From Paracoccus caeni (GTDB lineage Bacteria; Pseudomonadota; Alphaproteobacteria; Rhodobacterales; Rhodobacteraceae), in assembly GCF_016629665.1 (NCBI RefSeq), contig NZ_JAEPRQ010000001.1, positions 744,001-808,000 on the forward strand: a stretch of DNA of 64,000 nucleotides. Direction: 5' to 3'. Below, piece by piece: positions 42,359 to 51,164 of the stretch. The first letter of the stretch is position 1. Each line of letters starts with the position of its first letter. The notes under the pieces were generated by a model that saw nothing but the letters and a program-made list of their open reading frames with translations, searched no databases and was not told the DNA's origin. The position numbers and the translations under genes were made by a program.

Positions 42359-45052
42359 TCAAAGCTCCATCAGGAAGGAAATCAGCGCCTCCTTGTCGGT
42401 ATCGGACAGATCGGCACCGAATTCATGCCCCTTGTTGACGACATAGTCGGGACATTTCGACAGGCCCACCAGTGTATCGACCAGACCCGTCTCGCGGACG
42501 ATCCGCTCGGCATCCGCCTGCACCGCAGGGTCGGCCAGTTCCTCGGGCGAGCAGCGGCCACCCAGTTGCCGCACCGCGCCCAGAAGCGTGGGCGAGGCTT
42601 TGGCCATATTCAGAAGATGGGTCAGCATCTCGGGTTCATCATTGTCCGGCAACAGCTTGGTGTTCACCAGCGCGTTGATCGGGAAATCCTTCGGGAAGGG
42701 GCCGACCCGCACGGTTCCGTCGGGCGATACCAGCCATGGGGCGACCCGGGACAGCAGCCGGGCATTGTTGCGGATCGGATCGGGGGCAAAGCCCTTGGGC
42801 ACGATCAGGCAGGCCGGGGCGGAAAGGCGATAGATATAGCCCGGCACTGGCTCTGTCGTCAGGGTATCCCTGCGGCGGGTTTCGGGCCACAGCATCTGGC
42901 GGATCGACTTGTCGAACTGATAAAGCCGGTTCTCGACACAGGGCATGTCGGGATCGCGGATATCGGCGGCGGGGCAGCTTGCCGACTGATCTCCGGAATA
43001 GGAGCTACCGGAATAGCCATCGTAGCCGACAGAGTTGTTCAGCAGATAGGGCGCGGTTGACCACAGGCTGACCAGCGATGCGGGCCGCAGATATCCGCGC
43101 CCGTTGCCAGGCGACTGAAAGCTGGAGGCCGCGCCGGAGACAGGGTGATGCACTGTCACCGGCCCCGGCGGCGGCAGCGATTTGTAGCTGTCCGAGGTGA
43201 AGTTGTCCCAGATATCGCCCCGCAGCCCGTTGGTCGCGATGGCCGAGCAGGTATTCGTCCCCAACTCGTCAATCGGCACGCGGCGTTCGGTCGAGAAATA
43301 GTTTGCAGCGGTGAAATCAGGCTCTGCGACGATGGCGCGCATCTGGGCTTTGTAGTCATCGGTCAACGTCCATGTCCGGTAACGGTCCCAGCATTCGCGG
43401 TAATGCGGCCCCGCACCGCCGCCCTCGCAGATGCCCTGATCGACGCCCGATTCAGCCGGAGGTGCGGGCTGGCGCGAGGAATGGCAGGCGGCGCAGTTCT
43501 CGGCAAAGACCTCTTTGCCGCGCGCGACACCGGCAGGGTCGCGTGCATCAAGAAGGTCCGGGCCGCCGGGCGCATCGGCCAGCAGGTCGGCCCGCGCCGT
43601 CACCAGAAAGAAGATCGCCATGTCGGCGGTCATATTCTCGGTCGCCTGCCAATAGGCCGAGTTCTTCTGAGCGTCCGCGATCAGGATGGGCGAGATCTTC
43701 TGTCCGCCAAGGAAGGGGCGGAAATGCAGCAGCCATTCCTCGGAGAAAAGGCCGATATTCAGATAGACGCGGTTCAGCGCGCCCAGTGCGCCAACCGAAT
43801 CCGCGCCGTCCTTCAGCACCCGCATCGAGGCGACGGTCCCCTTGGTCGCATCATAAAGATCGGCAAGGGCGGCGGTCTGCGGGAAGTCCTGAAGCTGCCG
43901 GTTGTCCTTCTCGCCGCCCTGCAATTGCTCGGTCCCCAGTCTGGCGGCGATCTGCAGGCGCGCGCCGACCTCATAGACCGCGTTCATGGTCCGCGGGTTG
44001 TTCATGTAATCCGACGAGACCAGCGAGGTATCCAGCGATCCCGGAGGATTGGTGTGGAAAAGCTGGAACAGGAAATTCGCCTCGTTCGGGGCAGGGGCGC
44101 CCGGCTCGGACCGGGGGCGGGTGTTCCAGAAGAAGATGCGCTCGACCCAGAAATACTGCGCGCCGGGGTTCGAGGTCAGTTCTTCCCATTCCGGCGCTTC
44201 CGGGTTTTGCGGCGGATTGATCGGGTTCGGGCCGACATGGCAGAAAGCGCAGGACATACCGACCCGGTAGGGCCGGACCAGCTTGCCGTCGTTGTAATAG
44301 TCGGGATCGGTATAGTAGCGGACCGGATCCCAGCTTTCCTTCGCCGCTTCGTCGAAATCAGGGTTGGGGAACAGGCGCAGCCCGATCACGCCCGTAGGTT
44401 CGCCGTAATAGGAGCCGACCGGCTGGGTCTTGCCGCGCGCGCCGACCGCGACGCCCGCATATTTCGCCTCATCGGCAAAGGGATCGTCTGGGCAGCCACT
44501 GTCGCGCTGATCCAGCCACAGGCCGAAATGATCGCCGTCAGGTTCGGTCGGCCGTGAGAAGCATGGCTCATTGATCAGGCCCAGCCAGCGGAAACGGTTG
44601 TCGCGGCTGTAATATTGCGAGGGATGCGACGAGATCGTCTTCAGCAGATCGAACGAGCCGACTGTATTTGCCGCGGCGAAGTCCCAGAAGCGGTCATTGC
44701 CACCAGTCCAGACTATCCACGCATTCTGGCCACGGATCGCCGCGTTTCGCACATCTTCCGGGGGCAGGCCGGTCAGGTCGGCGATCTCAAGGATCTCTGC
44801 CGGATAATCCTGGCCTGTGGCGGGGGGCAGCAGCAGGCCCTTGTCCATCGCCGCGAAATAGCCTTCATCGGCAGGTCGGAAATGTTCGCCCTTGAGGTTT
44901 GCGGCGGCAGCTTCATCCTTGACCGTGCCGAAGGCTGCCGCGTCGGGTTCCACGAAGGCCCGAACCAGCAGAAACCCTCCGATTGCTATGATCAGGACCA
45001 GCACGACAGCCAGCCCGGCCAGCCATTTAACAACTCGCTTCAGAAGACGCAT
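42359..45052 (-). CDS. large membrane-anchored di-haem cytochrome c
   Basis: An 897-residue protein anchored by an uncleaved helix (residues 7-32) with a periplasmic body. Two CxxCH sites bind haem c: C268-AFC-H272 and C520-AAC-H524. The layout resembles di-haem cytochrome c peroxidases and the RoxA-type oxygenases, but the protein is far longer than either (RoxA about 680). Additional cysteines (for example CSAIATN and CPAADIRDPDMPC) may form disulfides. It lies between a smaller paralogue and the GMC gene in one operon. Whether it is a peroxidase, an oxygenase or an electron carrier cannot be read from the sequence. Confidence 0.82.
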   Translation of the reverse strand: MRLLKRVVKWLAGLAVVLVLIIAIGGFLLVRAFVEPDAAAFGTVKDEAAAANLKGEHFRPADEGYFAAMDKGLLLPPATGQDYPAEILEIADLTGLPPEDVRNAAIRGQNAWIVWTGGNDRFWDFAAANTVGSFDLLKTISSHPSQYYSRDNRFRWLGLINEPCFSRPTEPDGDHFGLWLDQRDSGCPDDPFADEAKYAGVAVGARGKTQPVGSYYGEPTGVIGLRLFPNPDFDEAAKESWDPVRYYTDPDYYNDGKLVRPYRVGMSCAFCHVGPNPINPPQNPEAPEWEELTSNPGAQYFWVERIFFWNTRPRSEPGAPAPNEANFLFQLFHTNPPGSLDTSLVSSDYMNNPRTMNAVYEVGARLQIAARLGTEQLQGGEKDNRQLQDFPQTAALADLYDATKGTVASMRVLKDGADSVGALGALNRVYLNIGLFSEEWLLHFRPFLGGQKISPILIADAQKNSAYWQATENMTADMAIFFLVTARADLLADAPGGPDLLDARDPAGVARGKEVFAENCAACHSSRQPAPPAESGVDQGICEGGGAGPHYRECWDRYRTWTLTDDYKAQMRAIVAEPDFTAANYFSTERRVPIDELGTNTCSAIATNGLRGDIWDNFTSDSYKSLPPPGPVTVHHPVSGAASSFQSPGNGRGYLRPASLVSLWSTAPYLLNNSVGYDGYSGSSYSGDQSASCPAADIRDPDMPCVENRLYQFDKSIRQMLWPETRRRDTLTTEPVPGYIYRLSAPACLIVPKGFAPDPIRNNARLLSRVAPWLVSPDGTVRVGPFPKDFPINALVNTKLLPDNDEPEMLTHLLNMAKASPTLLGAVRQLGGRCSPEELADPAVQADAERIVRETGLVDTLVGLSKCPDYVVNKGHEFGADLSDTDKEALISFLMEL

Positions 45053-45059
45053 GGCAACC

Positions 45060-46517
45060 TCACAATGTCTTCAGATAGGACAGCAGGGCGTCACGGTCGG
45101 CCGGGGAAAGCTCGGTCCCCCACAGATGGCCGCCATTGCCGTTCCCCGGCTCGCGCGTGTCGTAAAGCCAGCCGGGACGAAGAGGATCGTCGCGAAAGCC
45201 GCCGTTGACCGGATCGATCAGATCGCTGCCGCGCATGAAGGTCTGCGGGCGCTGATCCGGCGGCAACAGCAGGGCCCGCAGCGTCGGGACCGAGCCGTTA
45301 TGCAGATAGGGCGCGCGCAGCCAAAGCCCGGTCAGGTTGACGGCGACATACCCCTCGGTTTTGCGGAAGGATCGGAAACCCCATGAATAGTCATGTTCGT
45401 AGCTGGCATAGCGGTCGCGGGCGGCGGGCGTCCACATGTCCAGACGGTGGCGGTCGGTATCAAGCTCCAGCACCGGGATCGGCTGGCGGAAACGCGGCCC
45501 GCTTGGCTCGTGGCAATCGGCGCAGAGCCTGCGATAGATCGCCTTTCCCTGCTCTACCGCGCCGGGCTCGACACGGTATGGATCGCCCGTCGGCAAAGTA
45601 GTGCGGAAGGGCGAGGGGGGCGGCTTATGAACGCGGATGAAATCCTCCATCCGGGCAAGGTTGTCGCGCGTCCGTGGATAGCTGAGTCGGGTCATGCCGT
45701 CGCCGATGGCTCCGGCCACCACGGTCTCGTGCAGATCGGTCATCAGCCCGTCCCAATGCATCGAGCGGATCACCGATTGCGTCGTCGCCACGCTGCCTAG
45801 CGCCCAGAGCGGCATCATGTCGGAATTGCCGATGGTGCCGTCGTCGGGCAGTTGCAGATTGGCGTATTTCACCGGGTTGAACGGATCGATCCGGCCCGGC
45901 CCCCAATCCGGCCGGGTCTCGGTCCATGCGAAGCGCTGCGCCTGCTGTTGCAGCGCGCTCCGTGTCGCCGGGATCAGCAGATAGCGGTAGAGCGACCGTT
46001 CCCAGAAGGGCAGCGCGACGATGCCGTCGATTTCCTCCATCAGCCGGTCCGAGGTGAAACGCGGGTCTTGCCCGGCGGCGATCAGAAAGCGCAGATAGGC
46101 CTGCACATTGACCCGCGTGCCCGCACCGGCGCTGACCAGCCGTGCCGGCATCTGTTCGGTCAGGCGGTAGCTGCCCTGATGACAAAAGGCGCAATTCGGT
46201 GCGACCCTTGGAATGGCGCCCAGCGTCATCCTGGAAAAGCCGACGGGCAATTCCTGTCCGCGCTGCCAGTAAACGCCGAAGGCTGCATAGCCATCACCGC
46301 CATCCGGCAGCAGATCGGGAAAAACCTGCGGCAGCACCCGCCAAATCCAGTAGGGGATGCCCTGCGTTTCCTCGTTCCCGATGGAGCCGTGGTTGAACAC
46401 CGCCGCCATGTCATTCGTTCGCGGCTGAGATACCGGGCGGAACAGCAAAAGCCAGCCACCGATGCCGCCGATGACCAGAAGCAACAGAAGCGCCTGCAGG
46501 ATCCGCGCCAAACGCAT
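45060..46517 (-). CDS. membrane-anchored di-haem cytochrome c (RoxA/peroxidase-like)
   Basis: A 485-residue protein with an N-terminal anchor (MRLARILQALLLLLVIGGIGGWLLLF) and two haem c sites: C109-AFC-H113 and C332-ADC-H336. It shares WGPGRIDPFNPVKY and the GNGNGGHLWGTELS tail with the 559-residue paralogue two genes upstream, so they arose by duplication. The family is annotated as di-haem cytochrome c peroxidase-like and includes RoxA-type dioxygenases that cleave C=C bonds. ATG 46517 overlaps the stop of the small membrane gene by one base. Function is inferred only. Confidence 0.83.
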   Translation of the reverse strand: MRLARILQALLLLLVIGGIGGWLLLFRPVSQPRTNDMAAVFNHGSIGNEETQGIPYWIWRVLPQVFPDLLPDGGDGYAAFGVYWQRGQELPVGFSRMTLGAIPRVAPNCAFCHQGSYRLTEQMPARLVSAGAGTRVNVQAYLRFLIAAGQDPRFTSDRLMEEIDGIVALPFWERSLYRYLLIPATRSALQQQAQRFAWTETRPDWGPGRIDPFNPVKYANLQLPDDGTIGNSDMMPLWALGSVATTQSVIRSMHWDGLMTDLHETVVAGAIGDGMTRLSYPRTRDNLARMEDFIRVHKPPPSPFRTTLPTGDPYRVEPGAVEQGKAIYRRLCADCHEPSGPRFRQPIPVLELDTDRHRLDMWTPAARDRYASYEHDYSWGFRSFRKTEGYVAVNLTGLWLRAPYLHNGSVPTLRALLLPPDQRPQTFMRGSDLIDPVNGGFRDDPLRPGWLYDTREPGNGNGGHLWGTELSPADRDALLSYLKTL

Positions 46518-46945
46518 CAGGTGTCCCCCTCGGCAATCTGCTGTTCCAGCGAGACGATGCGGATCAGGCACCAGAGCGAGGCGATGCCGATGCTGCCGTC
46601 CAGCGCGACCCCCATCAGGAAGGCGGCGGGCTGTTGTGCCACGAAGACCATGTAGGAAAAGAACACCGCCCCGAAGGTCCGCGACGGAAAGACCGACAGC
46701 CAGGCAAAAATCCGGTAGCGGTCGATGTCGAGCGTGGCGGGAATATAGAAGACCGACAGGATGCCCAGCAGAATGCCGGAGAAGCGCGGCCAGATCAGCG
46801 GCTCGGCCGTCAGCCCGAAGAGCGACAGGAACCATTCGGGGGCGAAGATCAGCGGCAGCACGAATCCCATGTTCAGCACGATCCCCAGCCAAACGACGAT
46901 GGCGTGGCGGCTTTTCCAGTGGCTGAGAGAGTCGATGCGTTTCAT
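46517..46945 (-). CDS. small membrane protein in the cytochrome operon
   Basis: A 142-residue protein with four hydrophobic helices (about residues 18-40, 50-67, 80-102 and 108-130) and no cysteines or histidine pairs typical of haem b binding. No family is recognised. It overlaps the upstream cytochrome gene by four bases and the downstream one by one, so it is strictly co-translated with them. It could be a membrane scaffold or quinone-side partner for the cytochromes. Confidence 0.75.
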   Translation of the reverse strand: MKRIDSLSHWKSRHAIVVWLGIVLNMGFVLPLIFAPEWFLSLFGLTAEPLIWPRFSGILLGILSVFYIPATLDIDRYRIFAWLSVFPSRTFGAVFFSYMVFVAQQPAAFLMGVALDGSIGIASLWCLIRIVSLEQQIAEGDT

Positions 46946-48621
46946 AGCTTTTTCATGTATTCGACGATGTCATCCTTTTGCCGGGCGGAAAGCCCGGTAC
47001 CGTAGTCGTGGCCGCCATTGCCGTTACCGGGCAGGCTTGTATCGAACAGGAACAGACGCCCCGGCGCGGCTGCATCCGAGCGATAGCCGACCCGAACCGG
47101 GTCAATCTCGTCCGAGCCGCGATACCATTCGACTGGCCGGGCCTCGGGCGGTTCCAGCAGATCGCGGAGCGTCGGAACCGAGCCGTTGTGCAGATAGGGT
47201 GAGCGTGCCCATATCCCGTCCAGCGGGTGACTGGCATAGCCGTCGGTCTTGCGGAACCGCTCGAACCGCCAAGGGTAGCCTGCGTAAAGCAGGTTCTGCG
47301 CGGCTGAGAATTCGCGGGTATAGGATCGCCAGCGCCCCGGATCGGTGCCGATCCGGTCCAGCGGCACCACCTGTCCCAGACAAGGATAGCGCCCCCGGTC
47401 GTAGTCATAGCGCCGGGCGGGCGCATAGGCGGAGATACCTTCGCCATAGGTGTCGGGCTGGTCATCCGCCTCGCCTCTGGTCTGCGGATTCCAGACCGCT
47501 GCATAGGTGGCGGGGCGCGGTGCGGCGCAGTCCCGCAACGGGGGCGTAGGGCCATAGGGGGCCGCAGCGTCGAGAGCCGGATACGGGGGCGGCGAGACGG
47601 CCAAGCGACCGTGACACGCGGCGCAGTAACGGGTGTAAAGGGTCTCACCCCGGTTGGCCGCCTCGTCGTCGATCGGGCCGGGATAGCGTGGCGCGGGTAG
47701 CTGCCACATCCATTCTTCGATCCGCGCGATCGCGGCACGGTCCACAGTGACCGGCGTGACGCCCGCGCCAAGTGCCGCCGAAAGGTTGCGTTCGGCCACG
47801 GAATCGTTGTTGCCGTCCCAATGCAGGTTCATGCCCTCGCGCGGGCTTTGTTGCCAGATCGCCGGGTAATCGGACGAACCGTTCAGCACATCATCACCCA
47901 CATGCGCCTGATCCATGCGGAAGTTGAACTGGATGGCCTTGTAGGGGTTGAAAGTGTCCACCCGACCCGGACCCCATTCCTGTTGCCGGTCGATGAAAGC
48001 GAGACGTTCACTGACCCATTGCAATCTTGTCTTCACAGCCGGGAAGACAAGATGGCGATAGATCAGCCGCTGATACCATGGCAGGTCGCCCCCGGCCGTT
48101 TCTATCCCGTCCATCAGGCTGTCGGCCGTAAAACCGGGATCACGGCCTGCCTCGGCAAGAAAGACGATCAGCTCTTGCAGGCGCAGATTGTTCGACGGCG
48201 CGCCCGCGATAAGGCGCTGCTCCCCTCCGGACATCCGATAGCTGCCGATATGGCAGAGAGAGCAGTTGAACCAGACCCGCTCGACGCCGGTGACGACCCG
48301 GCGCGAAAAGCCAAGTGGCAGGTCATCTTCGGGAAGGGTGATCAGGCCGAATTTCCCCCACCCCTCACCGCCCAGTTTGTCGTCGTAGATTTCGGGCAGC
48401 GCCTTGAAAACCCAATAGGGCAGGCCGTTCGCAGTCTCCGCCCCGATCGAACCATGCAGGAAATGGTCCTGTTCCGATTTCTGGGCGACGACATACTGGT
48501 TTACCACCACCAGCCAGTAGAACAGCCCAGCCAGCAGCGCGAGGATGATCAGCCAGACCAGCCGTTTGCGGTTGCGTACCGATCTTTCGACGGGCGTTAG
48601 CGGCTCATCGTCGCGTTTCAT
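46942..48621 (-). CDS. membrane-anchored di-haem cytochrome c (RoxA/peroxidase-like)
   Basis: A 559-residue protein with an N-terminal anchor helix (about residues 22-45) and two haem c sites, C120-SLC-H124 and C333-AAC-H337. Family motifs are WGPGRVDTFNPYKAIQF, DYPAIWQQSPREGMNLHWDG, NDSVAERNLSAALGAG and the terminal GNGNGGHDYGTGLS. This is the di-haem family containing RoxA/RoxB polyisoprene oxygenases and many uncharacterised members. Length and haem spacing (213 residues) are close to the 485-residue paralogue. It overlaps the OYE gene by four bases. Confidence 0.85.
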   Translation of the reverse strand: MKRDDEPLTPVERSVRNRKRLVWLIILALLAGLFYWLVVVNQYVVAQKSEQDHFLHGSIGAETANGLPYWVFKALPEIYDDKLGGEGWGKFGLITLPEDDLPLGFSRRVVTGVERVWFNCSLCHIGSYRMSGGEQRLIAGAPSNNLRLQELIVFLAEAGRDPGFTADSLMDGIETAGGDLPWYQRLIYRHLVFPAVKTRLQWVSERLAFIDRQQEWGPGRVDTFNPYKAIQFNFRMDQAHVGDDVLNGSSDYPAIWQQSPREGMNLHWDGNNDSVAERNLSAALGAGVTPVTVDRAAIARIEEWMWQLPAPRYPGPIDDEAANRGETLYTRYCAACHGRLAVSPPPYPALDAAAPYGPTPPLRDCAAPRPATYAAVWNPQTRGEADDQPDTYGEGISAYAPARRYDYDRGRYPCLGQVVPLDRIGTDPGRWRSYTREFSAAQNLLYAGYPWRFERFRKTDGYASHPLDGIWARSPYLHNGSVPTLRDLLEPPEARPVEWYRGSDEIDPVRVGYRSDAAAPGRLFLFDTSLPGNGNGGHDYGTGLSARQKDDIVEYMKKL

Positions 48622-50045
48622 GGCTGCACCCGCTGGTGTGCAGCGGTGGTGGGGGGCGGATAGGTTGGCGGCTCAAAGACCGACATCACATCGGCGATCA
48701 TGGCCTCATATCTCTCTTCGAAGCTGTTGCCGGGAAAGCGGCTGACCTCGTAACAGCCAAGGGGATTTTCCAGATCGTTGATCAGGCACTTGTTGCAATA
48801 GGTGCATTCGCGCCTTTGTTCGGGACCATTGGCCCGCTGCAGGATCTGCGGCAGGTCGTTATTGGCGATCAGCGGGCGCGCAATGGACACCGCATCGCAG
48901 TCACCGTCACGGATCGCCCCGGCAATCGCGTCGGCATGCTGAAAGCCGCCAGTGCAGATCACCGGGATGGCCGGATCGACCGCGTGAACCGCCTCGCGGA
49001 CGGCGCGGGCATAGGGCAGGTTGATCCCCTCAATCACCTTGCCGCGCCGCCAGCGCCAATAGGCACGAAAAACCTGCGCCGTCAGGCGGTTCGAAAAGAT
49101 CGCGTGATTGAAGCCGGCACGTGTTCCCTGACTGATCATGCCGTCATACCAGCGCACCAGATCGCGCATCGGCAAATCACCCGGAGGATTGCGTGGATGC
49201 GGGAAGGTCGAACCTGACGAGACATGGAAGGCATCAACCCCCTTGCCGTCATCCATCAGCAAGCGGCAGATCCGCAGAGTCTCGTCCAACGTGTTGCCGG
49301 GTTTCTGCCACGGATAAAGCCAGGAATTATGATCCTCGCCGTTGATCTTCATCTGCAGGTGAAAATCCGGCCCGACCTCGGCCCGGATCGCGCGCACGAT
49401 TTCCAGCACGAACCGTGCCCGCGCCTCCCAGTTGCCGCCATACTCGTCCTTGCGGTCGTTGATGCCGGATGAGAGGAATTGCGTGATCAGATAGCCGTTC
49501 GCGCCGTGTAGTTCGACCCCGTCCAGCCCCGCCTGACGCGCGCGGCGAGCGCCTTGGGCGAACAGATTGACGACATTTGCGATCTGGGGCTTTGTCATCG
49601 CCTCACAAAGGATGCCGTGAAAGTAATCCCGCTTGCTGGTAGAACTTTGCGCCCTGAGATGCAGGTTCTCGACCCCGCCCAGATCCTGCTGTCTGCCCGA
49701 ATGGGACAATTGCATGATCAGCTTGCAGTCATGCCCATGCACCCGGTCCGCGGCGGCCCGCCAGAACGGGATCTTGTCGTCACTATCGATCATCGCATAG
49801 CGCGTCAGAATGCGACCGCGCACCGAGACCGGCGTGAACGAGGTCAGGATAGCGCCCACCCCGCCACGCGCGAACTTTTCCTCCCAGTTCAACCGGGTGT
49901 GGCTGCCATGTCCGTTGTAGTCGTCAAAAGTGCCAGAAATATTCGAGCGGAATATGCGGTTCTTTATTTCCAGGCTTCTGAATTTCAGTGTCTTGAAGAT
50001 AACCCGCGCGTTTTCCTCGTGCGGAAAGGCTTTGTCAGGATTCAC
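48618..50045 (-). CDS. OYE-family flavoenzyme with Fe-S cysteines but no C-terminal domain
   Basis: A 475-residue FMN TIM-barrel protein of the old yellow enzyme/2,4-dienoyl-CoA reductase group. The substrate pair is in DGVELHGANGYLITQFLSSG, followed by NDRKDEYGG. Four cysteines, C414, C417, C420 and C431, match the trimethylamine dehydrogenase-type 4Fe-4S spacing (C-x2-C-x2-C-x10). Family members with this cluster normally have a further FAD/NAD domain of about 250 residues; here the protein ends about 40 residues after the last cysteine. Electrons must therefore come from another protein. It is the first gene of the cytochrome/GMC operon. Confidence 0.88.
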   Translation of the reverse strand: MNPDKAFPHEENARVIFKTLKFRSLEIKNRIFRSNISGTFDDYNGHGSHTRLNWEEKFARGGVGAILTSFTPVSVRGRILTRYAMIDSDDKIPFWRAAADRVHGHDCKLIMQLSHSGRQQDLGGVENLHLRAQSSTSKRDYFHGILCEAMTKPQIANVVNLFAQGARRARQAGLDGVELHGANGYLITQFLSSGINDRKDEYGGNWEARARFVLEIVRAIRAEVGPDFHLQMKINGEDHNSWLYPWQKPGNTLDETLRICRLLMDDGKGVDAFHVSSGSTFPHPRNPPGDLPMRDLVRWYDGMISQGTRAGFNHAIFSNRLTAQVFRAYWRWRRGKVIEGINLPYARAVREAVHAVDPAIPVICTGGFQHADAIAGAIRDGDCDAVSIARPLIANNDLPQILQRANGPEQRRECTYCNKCLINDLENPLGCYEVSRFPGNSFEERYEAMIADVMSVFEPPTYPPPTTAAHQRVQP

Positions 50046-50756
50046 AACGATAACCTCGCAAAATACTCAGAGTTGGCTGAGGTGCTGGGGATTCGAAATG
50101 AAAATGCTGTGGTTTGTTAATAATATCATCGAATTTTCGTCATCTCAACTGGACTTATTATCCGATGACATTGATTTTTCGACGAGTTCCCGTTTTGCGC
50201 AAGGAAATGGAATGCGGGGACAGTTCGCGCTGATCGATCGACGCGCATGTGCCGCGTTTTCGATCATTCTAAAGGTGGGATGATCTCGCCTTACTGGGGC
50301 GAAAAGGGCAATGGTGACACAGATAAAGCAATCTGGCCGCTGCCTCGGCAGCATTTCCCTGTGCCGCCATCGTCAGACTTTCCTGCTGTGGTTGGAAAAG
50401 GAACCTGCTTGGTGCTGAAGGATCATATAATGGGCGCTTTGCCCACAATCCGCGGGCAAGGTTTCTGGATGGATATTTATTGTAAGTCACTGCCTATAAA
50501 TAAATTTTTTATCTGATTTTTATAAATGCAGTTTGGTTTTGCAGCGGTAAATCTAAACAAGAAACTGGTGAGGATGTTCTTGGAGATGACAGCATGGTGT
50601 CGAGATAAAAAATCCATGCTTTGGTGGAATATTTACCCCACCCCTATTTTGGGGAGCAAAGGCGGGTGGCGCTGCCGAGATTGCGGGCGGTGATGCGGAA
50701 TTTTCAAGTAAGAGGCTATGGCATCCGCCGACAACAAGGACACAACACAGTCGGCT
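50046..50756. other. 711-bp AT-rich intergenic region
   Basis: No gene is supported here. The region is visibly richer in A and T than its surroundings, most strongly at about 50480-50550 (runs such as AAATAAATTTTTTATC). It holds the OYE-operon promoter (50120-50148). An 89-codon frame at 50247-50516 and a 73-codon frame on the other strand look like chance: no family resemblance and no ribosome site. The region could be a transferred fragment, a silencer/UP-element zone or the remnant of a lost gene. Confidence 0.6.
50120..50148 (-). promoter_or_regulatory. sigma-70 promoter of the OYE-cytochrome-GMC operon
   Basis: On the minus strand TTGAGA (50148-50143) and TATTAT (50125-50120) are exactly 17 bases apart. 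The implied start site is near 50112, about 67 bases before the OYE start. This is one of the best promoter matches seen in the window, and AT-rich sequence lies upstream of it as for an UP element. Confidence 0.6.
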
Positions 50757-51164
50757 CTATTCGCCGGACTTCGCCTGCAACTCGCTGGTGATCCGCGCGA
50801 CGGTGAAGACCACGTCCAGCAACTCATCGGGCTGAATACCGTTTGCGTTCAGCCTTTTCAGCTCAAACGCCCCAAGACTTGGCGGTGTCTGCGCCAGCGC
50901 CCCTGCGGCGGTTGCCAGCGCGCCCAGCCGACCTGTTAGCGGGGACGGTAGCCCCTCCTCAAGCAGCAGCGTGACGGCGAACGGGTCATGTGTCGCGTCG
51001 GCGGCCTCGTCGGCGTATTGGCGGGCAAGCTCGGTCAGTCCTGCCTGACGCGCGACGACCAGTGCGATCAATGCGCGTTCGCCGTTCTCAAGGCCCTGCG
51101 GCCTGCTGCGCCAGGGCCATCGTGATTTCGAACCGCCGGTGCCGATCTGTGCATCAAACATCAT
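50757..51164 (-). CDS. small helical protein of unknown function (possible CMD-like)
   Basis: A 135-residue protein with mostly helical sequence (GLENGERALIALVVARQAGLTELARQYADEAAD). It lacks the CxxC active site of AhpD. A weak resemblance to carboxymuconolactone decarboxylase-like helical proteins is possible, but I do not recognise the family. Tandem ATGs at 51164 and 51161 begin inside the upstream gene, an 11-base overlap. No signal peptide. It shares its strand and presumably its promoter with the 192-residue gene. Confidence 0.55.
   Translation of the reverse strand: MMFDAQIGTGGSKSRWPWRSRPQGLENGERALIALVVARQAGLTELARQYADEAADATHDPFAVTLLLEEGLPSPLTGRLGALATAAGALAQTPPSLGAFELKRLNANGIQPDELLDVVFTVARITSELQAKSGE

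Noticed and set aside
50247-50516. 89-codon frame in the AT-rich gap as a gene
   Set aside because: No ribosome site, no recognisable family, and an equally long frame lies on the opposite strand.
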